Below are positions 56,150 through 64,000 of a stretch of DNA of 64,000 nucleotides, piece by piece. This stretch comes from Ulva prolifera (taxonomy: Eukaryota > Chlorophyta > Ulvophyceae > Ulvales > Ulvaceae), in NCBI GenBank assembly GCA_023078555.1, contig CM041202.1:5690522-5754521 (forward strand), read 5' to 3'. The notes under the pieces were generated by a model, which was given only the letters and a program-made list of their open reading frames with translations, was not told where the DNA came from and searched no databases. Each line of letters opens with the position of its first letter. Position 1 is the stretch's first letter. A program made the position numbers and the translations under genes.

Positions 56150-56208
56150 GCCTTTTGGTCCTGGCGGTGCTCCCGGCCCCTCCGGCTTTTTCCTTTGTAA
56201 CACACACA
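56150..56208 (+). mobile_element. Family-3 variant copy
   Basis: GGCGGTGCTCCCGGCCCCTC, then TTTTTCC and TTTGTAACACACA; ACACAGAGATAG precedes (56140-56151) and follows (56205-56216) the insert, a likely 12-bp target duplication. Confidence 0.65.
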
Positions 56209-56368
56209 GAGATAGCTCCACGTGTACAGCACCCCACTCACGCAGCAGCAATGCATTATATGCCACTGCATTTGTTTTACAGATCAAGGTGACCAGACCT
56301 GACGGGGCTACCGACAAGCACCGCCAGGACACCACCACTGAATTCGATTAGTCAGCTGAACCGGCCCA

Positions 56369-57241
56369 ATGAACCCACGCCACAGCCGCAATCAGCGCAT
56401 TCCACCACCTGCAGCACCCCAACATCCGACAGAGACACCGGGACCACCACACACTCCCACGCAGAGCGCGCCCCCACATGTGTACACCCCATTCACACAG
56501 AAATGCACCCATCCCAGCTCACCACGCGGCGTGGGTGCGCGACGCAGCCCCAGGCCGTCTGGGGGGTCCACCCAAAGCTGCCCGATGTCGCCACCCGCCC
56601 GCACGGTACCCCCGCTTCAACCCCTCCTGCATGCCCTGACCCCCGCCCTCTCTACATATCTCCAACGCACCCGGCCACCCCCGCACAGCCTGCCCGGCCC
56701 GTACCACATCTTACCAGACACGACGGTTCCACTCCGGCCCGGCCACGCGATCGCCAGTCACATCACGTTGGCTGAGTGGAGCTGGGCAGCCAAGAGGCAA
56801 TGGCTGACAGCCCCGATGGTGCTGAGCGGGGGACGATCTCGAGGGACGCCCGCCGCTCAGGCCGGATGGCGTGTGAGCGGCGGGGGTTCGTCGGAAGGAC
56901 TGTCAGCACTAGTTCCGTCGAAATCGCCCTGCCCGCGTTACAAGACATCAGCGGAGACCCGGCGTGGACGTGGCGCGCGACCGCACGGCAGAGTGCTGTG
57001 GAGAGGCTGCCATCGCGTTGGAGAAGACAGCCATCGCGAGGCTGCGCCAGACCCTGCAGCCGCATCAGCAAGCCGGTTGAGGAACGCCAAGGCCTCGGCC
57101 AACTCCGGCGGCCGGGCCAACCATCTCATGCGGCGGCGGGGTCAGGGTGAAGTCGCCTGGGCCGCAGCGCGGCGTTTCCTCTCACAGGTCAAATGGGGCC
57201 CCACACACTGTAGCACCTTGCCTTGCCACCTTTATCCTTGA
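56369..57241 (+). other. Long Pro-rich open frame, doubtful coding
   Basis: 290 codons, very Pro/Ser/Thr-rich for the first 130 residues, then Arg-rich. An overlapping plus frame (56776-57150) has a different composition. It may be a relic of a retroelement ORF1 or just C-rich sequence. No domain or splice site supports it. Confidence 0.2.
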
Positions 57242-57249
57242 AACACAAT

Positions 57250-57730
57250 ATGGCACTGGTAGTGCTGTACTACATGTGTGACATGTCCTCCCTGCGGGGT
57301 GTTGCTGCTGCTGCTGCTTGCAATTCGCCCATTCACTCGTATGCAATGCCTCTGTGGGTGTACTGCTGTTTGTTACATGTGTACAGCACGCATGGGCCCA
57401 CCACGCCACCCTCGCTAGCACGCAATCTTGACATAAAGCAACCCACGAGCATCCATACATCAGCAGAACGCCGAGGGGACTTTGGTTCGGTAGCACTACA
57501 TCTAGCATCGCCTTCACAGCCGGGATGTGTTGCTGTGTAGTGCCTGTGGCACTGGAAGACTGTCCAACGATGGCATTCCTCGACAGCCCGTCGTACCTCA
57601 CCTCTGCGCCGTCAAGCCTTGAAGGAACATCACATTAATTCTGTGGCCTCGTAGACAGATTGTCTGTGCGTTTCAGCAGGTCGGCGTGCGTAACAGGACC
57701 ACAGACAGCTCCAGATCGGTCTCACAGTCG
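57250..57730. other. No gene recognised
   Basis: A CTG/GCT-rich stretch near 57303-57318 and short frames only. Confidence 0.4.
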
Positions 57731-57743
57731 TCCAGTCTCCAGG

Positions 57744-57846
57744 ACAGGAAAGTAGTGTGATCGTGTGTGTATGCGTGTGTTGCTGTGAACTCGGATGAGA
57801 TTCGGTTTTGGGGTTTGTCCTTTTCCGTTCACTCTTATGTAATTCT
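57744..57846 (+). mobile_element. Family-1 retroposon, 103 bp, with 9-bp TSD
   Basis: GTCTCCAGG at 57735-57743 recurs at 57847-57855. The insert has a GT-rich head, ATGAGATTCGGTTTTGG, a TTCCGTTCACTC core and TATGTAATTCT. It is the longest family-1 copy with a clear duplication. Confidence 0.75.
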
Positions 57847-57859
57847 GTCTCCAGGCTAG

Positions 57860-58573
57860 GATTTCCTATCCCAATTAAAGACATACCTGCAGCTGTGCGA
57901 GGCATTGGCGATTGCATCCAGACTCAGCTGGTCTGTGTGGTCCATGACATGGTTTGATGAACAATTGAATCACACACCGATTCGTTGTGTCGCGCTTGCT
58001 TCTTTTAACATCTGCATGCACGAAGCCTGATGACACTGGGCATGCTCAGACCATGTTGGCTCTCCGGTTACACAAGCCGCCTCCTGAATGCCGCAGCGTC
58101 CGCTGCAGGTACGGCCGACGCTGGTCCCTCACGCGCACACATCGGCGCTAGCATCAGGCTCTCGCAGACTGTGCCATGATGGCAGCGCACACAATCATTT
58201 GTACAATAAAAATAGCCCACTAGGAACCAAAACTTCCTCGCCGCCGCTTCCTCAATATATCACTGGAGGTTGCTGGCGAGCATGCATAGCACCCAGACAG
58301 GCCCACCCTTCCCGGGACCTACTCAAAAACTTCCACTTTTGCATGCACATGCAGCAAGCGAGACCATCTCGCCACCACTCTCAAACATTCCCCCAACACT
58401 GTGCCTTGGTACTTCAAACTGCTCAAACAGCACTACACAACCTTATCTCGACACCACAAAATCTACTGTCTCTATTCACTCTCAAATATTCAACTCAGTA
58501 CTATACAACATGCACAAACAAGTGCCGCGTCCTCGCGGTTCTTTCCAGCCCCGACCCGCAGCGCACGCACGTG
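57860..58573. other. 3' flank of BTB-LRR copy 2; no gene
   Basis: Noncoding. A minus-strand TGTAA near 58069 lies about 500 bp past the stop and might be its polyadenylation signal; the distance makes this uncertain. Confidence 0.35.
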
Positions 58574-61500
58574 TCAGAACTGCGCGAGCGCCGTGCACCG
58601 CACGCGCGCCTGTAGCCGCACGATCCCCGGCTGCTGCAGCAGCACGACCGACAGCGCGGCCTTCCACCTCCCGCACAGCACGCCCAGCGCGTGCCGCACC
58701 GCCTCGAGCTCCCACTTGCCCTCCTCCCAGTACCCCGGCCCGCGCAGCGGCGAGAACTCCCCGCTGCGCAGTGCATGCATGTCGGCCACGTCGGCATCGA
58801 GGCACACCTCGCGCAGTGCTGGCAGGCGCGCGAGGGCGGCGCCCATCTGCATCATCGCGGGCGCGTGGCTCTCTTTGCCGTGGAGGATGAGCGTGTGGAG
58901 GGTGGTGTGGCCGGCGAGCACCTCAAGAAACCCTGACAGCCCCGGCTCCCCCGGCAGGCCAACGATCTCGAGGCTCTCGAGCCGTGGTAGCACGGCGATG
59001 GCGCGCCAGAAGGCCATATCGCGGGTCGCGTTGGTTGGTTCGCGCACGAGCAGCCGCACGTCACGTAGACCCCGCAGGAACCCCAGCTCCGGCCAGATGC
59101 TGATCGCGGCTTCCAGCTGCGGCGGCCCGCGGGCCGAGGGCACGGCAGCGGCCGTCGTAGCTGGCGCGGCGGCGGCAGCGCGGGGCGAGCGCGCGCGCTG
59201 GGCGCGCGGCGCCTGTGGCGCCGCTGCGACGCCGCCGCGCTCCCCAACGTCCCCCCGCACCACCATCGTCAGCGCTCCTGGCTGCGGTGCGCCATGTGCC
59301 GCCTCGGCATGCGCGCGGTGGCCGCAGGGGTCCCAGCAGTGGCACACATTGCCGCGGCGCCGGAACCCCTCGACCGAGCGGCTCCACACGTCCTGCGCGG
59401 ACCCTATCACCGCGCACGAGGCCTGCAGCTCATCCAGCGCCTCGCTGTGTGAACTACGCTCAACATCGTACGTGTCAAACGTGAGCTCGTTCACGAGCGC
59501 GAGGGTGCGCAGGCGGCGCAGCCCCAGCAGGTCCCGCATCATCGCCGGCGTGACGTCGTCTAGAGCGGACGTGAACTCCAGCGCGGAGAGTTCCGGAAGC
59601 TTCTGGAGCAATTCAAAGCATGGGGGTGCCGCGAGGTGGCGCAGCGCGGACAGCGCGGCCAGCGGCTGCAGCCACAGGAAGGGGTGCGGCAGGTGCCACC
59701 GCGGCCGGAGCGTCAGGCTGCGTAGCGTCGTGCACGTGGCTAATGCGGCGACGAGCGCCTCAAGCCCCGGCCGCGCGACCTCAATCTCATGCTCCAGTGC
59801 GAGATCGAGCTGCAGCGTGTGCAGACGCGACGTGCGCGCCACTCCCTCCGTCAGCGCGGCGAGAGCCGCCGCCGCCTCGCGGTGCCGCGCACGCTGCCGT
59901 CCCCCCGCGCGTTCAAACACGCACAGCCGCAGACACGTCAGCACCCCCAGCGGCAGCAGCGGTAGCGTCGCCGCGACGTGGTGGCTCGACATCGCGAGAT
60001 TTATGTGCCGGAGGGCGGCAAACATCGGCGGCACGGCCTGTGGCGGGAGCCCGCCGTCTGCGACCAGGGGGTGCGTGGGTACACAGATGTAGCCTCGGAG
60101 GAACGAACCCTGGTGTGCGGCCGGGGGACCCTTGGGGGGACGCTCCGAGAGGGCCCGGTGCGGGCTCACGGCGCTGCAGCGGCAGGTGCAGAAGTCGAGG
60201 GCATCGAGGCCGTGGTGGCCAGAGGTGGCGAGGGCGGCGAGGAAGCGGCCGAGGCGCGCGCTGTGCACGCTGCTCTCGGCGCCGACGATGACGAGGCGGC
60301 GGAGGCGCGTCAGGTGCGGCAGCAGCGGCGCGAGGCACTCGCCGTGGCGCAGCGCCCATCCCGGCACGCGCAGCGTGGTGACCGCCGGGGCTGCGGCGAC
60401 CGCGAGCGCAGGCGCGAGCGCGGCGGCCGCGTAGTGCAGTGGGGTGCCCCCATGCGTCGCGTCAAACGCGCTGAACAGATCCAGGCAGCCGTCGATGAGG
60501 TGGCAGGTGAGCGCGGCCGCGCGCAACGGCAGCGGCCCGGGAAGAGTTTCGTAGAGGCACAGGTGGTCCGCAACGCATGCGAGCTCCGGGATGTCGAGCG
60601 TGGCTAGAGGGGGCACTACAGCTGCGAGGCGTGCGCCGGGGTGGCGCGGGAACGCGTCATGGTAGTTGGGGAAGAAGCAGTCCGTCTTGAGGTCGGCGGG
60701 GCGGCGGTTGATGACGGCGAAGAGCTCGCGGCGGCTAGAGGTGTCTGCGCGGAAGGCGGCGCGGTACGCGTGCGCGATACGGCGAGAGGCGTCTGCGATG
60801 GCCGCGTCGTCTTGGAGGAACGATGCCACCTGCATGCATGGGCGTGGCTGAGGGCGGAGTGCCCGTCAGGTTGGCCGGATGGCTGGAAAAAAATGTGGCG
60901 GGATGGGGGTGCATCGGATGCAGAGCAGCACCACGCGAAATGCACAGGGGATTAACATTGTTGGGAGGGCGCATGCTGTGCTCTTCACCTGGCTTGTGCT
61001 GCCCGCTGCAGGTGAATGGATACAGCCTGCACTGCCGACGGCACCAGAGCCGATATCATATGCTCTAATCCTCATGAGGGCTGCAACCTCACACCTGGGA
61101 CCGGAGCGCCGCCACGGGCGCTCACGCACACCCAGCAATCAACGACATCACCTTTATTAGTTTGACAGTCAGCCGCGAACGAGATGCCGAACGCCATGCA
61201 CATGCGGCGCTGCAGTGTTACCCGCCTCCGCAACTCGGCCCGACCTGGAGTCCTGACATGTGCAGATGTATGAGTGATGCCATGGCAGCATTGACTGGGA
61301 CGTAGGTTACGCCAAATGAGGCAATCAAGCCGCGTGCTGCCAAACACTCTGGCTTGCAATTGTCTCTCAAGGGGGATCTCTCAAGGGGGATTCTCTCGAA
61401 ACATGTTAGCCCCAGCTGTGCTGCTTGCTTCGGCGCATTGACTGCTATGGCGTGCGCATGCTGTGGTGACTAGGCAGCTGGGGCACTGACGAGTCGGTCG

Positions 61501-62166
61501 CACACACATAATCCTGAGGCATGTGTTGGCGGGGAAGTGTGATACAGAATGGACCGGTGCTGGAGCAGCAGTACGGTGCCGCTGCCGCGGCCGCGGCTGG
61601 CCACCAGGAAAAGATGCCATGACACAAATATGCCTCGACACGACAGCCACGAAGAAGGTACCGGACAGCCGACGAAACGCCTCGTCCGGGTCGACTTGCG
61701 CAGCACGCAGCAAATTGCCGTATTCCAGCGGTGAACGCGTGGAGCAAAAGCTCACGAGTCAGCGCAACTCTGCGTGATGTGCCCCTTGGCAGAACGAGGC
61801 CTGGGGGACAGCTTACTAGATGATGCGGTCAGCGCACTGCAGAGCTTCCGCTCACGCCGAGACGATCACGACAGCCACCCCAAGGCATAGACGACACATC
61901 AAGGAGCGTAGAATCACCTTTAGGATGGTGCAGTAGTCCTCCAGCGTCTCGTCGCAGCCGGCTTGATGGTCCAACCAGAGCTGGAACGCTGACGCCGTCA
62001 CGGGCAGTGTAGCTTCGCCCCCAGATTCCAGAGCACACTTGAGAACTGAGCTTCGGGTTTCAGCCATTTGTGGCAAGGTTTCAAGAGTCAGCGTGAGCGA
62101 GAGTTCGTCACCCGCTGCCGACGCATTGCCACGCAAGCGCGCCTTCTCGTCCTGTGAGATAAGCAT
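58574..62166 (-). CDS. BTB/Skp1-like plus leucine-rich repeat protein, copy 2
   Basis: Two exons: 62166-61918 (83 codons) and 60829-58574 (751 aa and stop), giving 834 aa. The phase-0 intron is 1088 bp, with donor AAG|GTGATT and acceptor GCATGCAG|GTGGC. Exon 1: LSLTLTLETLP strand, SSVLKCAL helix, ATLP and FQLWLDHQAG, then EDYCTILK joined to VASFLQDD and RRIAHA, which completes the BTB/Skp1-like fold. Exon 2: irregular leucine-rich repeats (LRRLVIVG, LHTLQLDLAL, LRSLTLRPR, LESLEIVG) and CHCWDP near 59345. Same size, architecture and intron position as the gene at 41882-45980, but well diverged. A CTATATATTGC box about 40 bp before the ATG (near 62205) may be its TATA element. A substrate-adaptor role is inferred only. 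Confidence 0.8.
60830..61917 (-). other. Intron of BTB-LRR copy 2
   Basis: 1088 bp, noncoding; a doubled TCTCAAGGGGGAT word lies near 61367-61391. No independent gene recognised. Confidence 0.6.
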
Positions 62167-62219
62167 AGTGACCAATATTGCCGTCTACACTCTAAATTTA
62201 GCAATATATAGATTGCGGT

Positions 62220-63690
62220 CAGCGATGTTGAGCGCTGGTGGCCTGCTGAAGTGTCTGTGAACACGTACGTGGTTGCCGGAATGCAGTCTAGCTCGAGCGG
62301 ATGGATAAACCATGTTAATTTTCGCTTCGATGAAGATCAAGTATGCCGACACATCTCAAGCTGCGACGTTTCAACGGGTGCAGTTCTCCTGGCTGCAGAA
62401 TTTGGCGCCTAGCTGGTTGAGCTGCAAATTTCGGACGACGATCGCGCGCCTGTAGCTCACACGTCAGCCGCATGCATTGGCCCGCATGATCGCATTCGCT
62501 CGCACACCTGGATCAGTATCCCTATCACCACCAAATTCCTGCGATGACGCCGCCGCTGACCTGATGATGGGTATCGAGACGTTTTACAAACGCGCCGGGA
62601 CGCAGTGCCTGGATTCCAATGAATGGATCCGGATGAACGGGAATCTGAGCGCTGCTTCTGTGCGCATGTTTGTGTGGCCAGACAGTATACCTCAGAGAAA
62701 CTGCAGTGTCTGCTTGCGCAGCTTTCTGAGCATACGTATTCGCTGCTTGCTGATGTGTTCACGGCCGTGACGCACGAGTCGCTGCCTGTTCCTTCGTTCC
62801 ACAGGCCGTGATGCTAGGAACTGGCGTGAATGTCACCGACGTAAAAAAAACCTCGACAGACTGATCAACAGACACAGATCACGAAGCGATGCCAGCTTCG
62901 TGCCAGGTGACACTGGTTATCACTGCAGGCCGTCAGGCACTACACTGTGTTTGTATAGCTGACCTGCCCAGTGCTGAGGCAGGAAGGCGTTTTGTATCGC
63001 GTCATCTTGCCCTGATGTATGCTACAACACCCCAAACCCATATCTTGCATACTATACAGCGGATCGTTCGCACTGCATGGCCACTCCGCAGTACAAGCTG
63101 GTGACATTTTAGAAGTACAAGCCCTGGCCGTACACCTCCTGCTAAAAACTGGCCACAGCTGCTCATAGAGCGTGGACTTGTATTGCACTGCAAGAGTTGC
63201 TCAGGCGGCTTTCTCGCCTTTTAAGACCGGCGCCTGGGGTGAAATGGACTGTCCATTCACAACACTGCATGCTGCGATGGGATTTGCAAGGAATACACTG
63301 TGCCATTGCCGTGCCACCTGCCTCTCCAAACAACTATGTATCTGCTGTGTATACTGACATAAGTATACTGACACAACAGAGGTGGGTTGTTCATGTGGTG
63401 CCTCTCGGTTTTCCATGGTCTGTCGGCACCGAGTTGCACAACCGGTTCTTGGCCTCAATTTCCTGAAGCTACCATCTGGAAGTCGCAGCATCGACATCAA
63501 TCTCACACAGATTTCCAACCAATTACAATATGTGCTGTCAGTACAGCGCTCTGAGTCATACTGCTGTACAAGTGAGCATTGCCTGCAGTCACCCGCTTGT
63601 CCAGCAGCACCTCGAGCAGCTCCACCTTGCCAGCGTGTTCTCGACCTCGCTCTTCACACACTCAGCACTTCAACAAAAGCAGTCCAAACC
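62220..63690. other. No gene recognised
   Basis: 5' flank of BTB-LRR copy 2 and the upstream flank of the possible gene at the window end. Short frames only. Confidence 0.4.
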
Positions 63691-63693
63691 CCC

Positions 63694-63810
63694 ATGGCCC
63701 TCCGCACGATTGCCATCGCCGCCCTCTCCCTGGGAGGCGTGTCCGCCTCAGCATCCAAGGCCAAGTATAATACCAAGCCTGCGGTTACATCCTCCCAGTT
63801 GGGATGTTGA
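63694..63810 (+). CDS. Possible first exon of a secreted protein
   Basis: ATG in good context (CCCCATGG) opens a short signal-peptide-like start (MALRTIAIAALSLGGVSAS) followed by a polar stretch; the frame stops after 39 codons, so a splice before the stop or a tiny peptide is needed. The A/C-rich leader before it looks like a 5' UTR. The window ends too soon to find the next exon. Confidence 0.3.
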   Translation: MALRTIAIAALSLGGVSASASKAKYNTKPAVTSSQLGC

Positions 63811-64000
63811 TAACCAGCTTGAGACTGCCTGCAATCCGCCGGCAGCACAGCATCTGGAGTTTGGGGTGCAGGGGCACGACTCAGCCTTGATCTTCCCGAC
63901 CTCAGTCCCTGAGCGCAGCATATGCCACAGCACCATATCTCAAGATGACGCATGCGTGGTTCACAACTTGGGAGACTGTAAAAGCAAAGTTAAGTAAATC

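Noticed and set aside
58401-60092. 563-codon plus frame over 58.4-60.1 kb
   Set aside because: Antisense to BTB-LRR copy 2; it is Ser/Arg/Ala-rich as expected of a shadow frame and lacks conserved motifs.
1-64000. CRISPR arrays, bacterial operons, rRNA or organelle insertions
   Set aside because: No regularly spaced direct repeats with unique spacers, no Shine-Dalgarno-led gene clusters and no rRNA or plastid and mitochondrial gene sequence seen; the genes are spliced and eukaryotic.

Overview
This is a nuclear contig from a eukaryote, most likely a chlorophyte green alga. The genes are GC-rich and split by GT-AG introns; almost all donors read GTG and the acceptors read GCAG. Several retroposons end in TGTAA, the usual chlorophyte polyadenylation signal. 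No bacterial operons, organelle genes, rRNA or confident tRNA genes were seen. The species cannot be told from the sequence alone.

Layout. Positions 1-16 kb are gene-poor and packed with short retroposons, LINE 3' remnants, palindromes and small tandem repeats. Positions 16204-21763 hold a complete Ty1/copia retrotransposon with two apparently identical 281-bp LTRs, a 5-bp target duplication and one open gag-pol frame. Further retroposon scraps lie at 21.8-22.1 kb. A five-exon Ser/Thr protein kinase gene (24693-30186, +, about 1276 aa) follows. Next come a noncoding stretch with a 183-bp tandem repeat and a pair of inverted repeats (30.4-33.2 kb), then an ABC1/ADCK/UbiB-family atypical kinase gene (35322-40217, +, 5' end not found) whose first recovered intron carries nested LINE fragments.

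Two paralogous minus-strand genes, 41882-45980 and 58574-62166, each join a short BTB/Skp1-like first exon to one long leucine-rich exon through a phase-0 intron at the same aligned position. Between them lie a small two-TM protein gene (48451-48885) with a broken tandem copy (49.8-50.3 kb), and a three-exon minus-strand gene of unknown function (51150-53325) whose exon 2 is flanked by a perfect 38-bp inverted repeat. The window ends in a possible first exon of a secreted protein (63694-63810).

The genes do not form a pathway. The most unusual content is the BTB-LRR pair with its shared split, three families of short retroposons that share a TGTAA 3' end and carry clear target duplications, an HTH-like insertion in the copia polyprotein, and the inverted repeat around an exon of the 51-53 kb gene. 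Exon boundaries were read by eye from splice motifs, frame continuity and family conservation; there is no transcript evidence.
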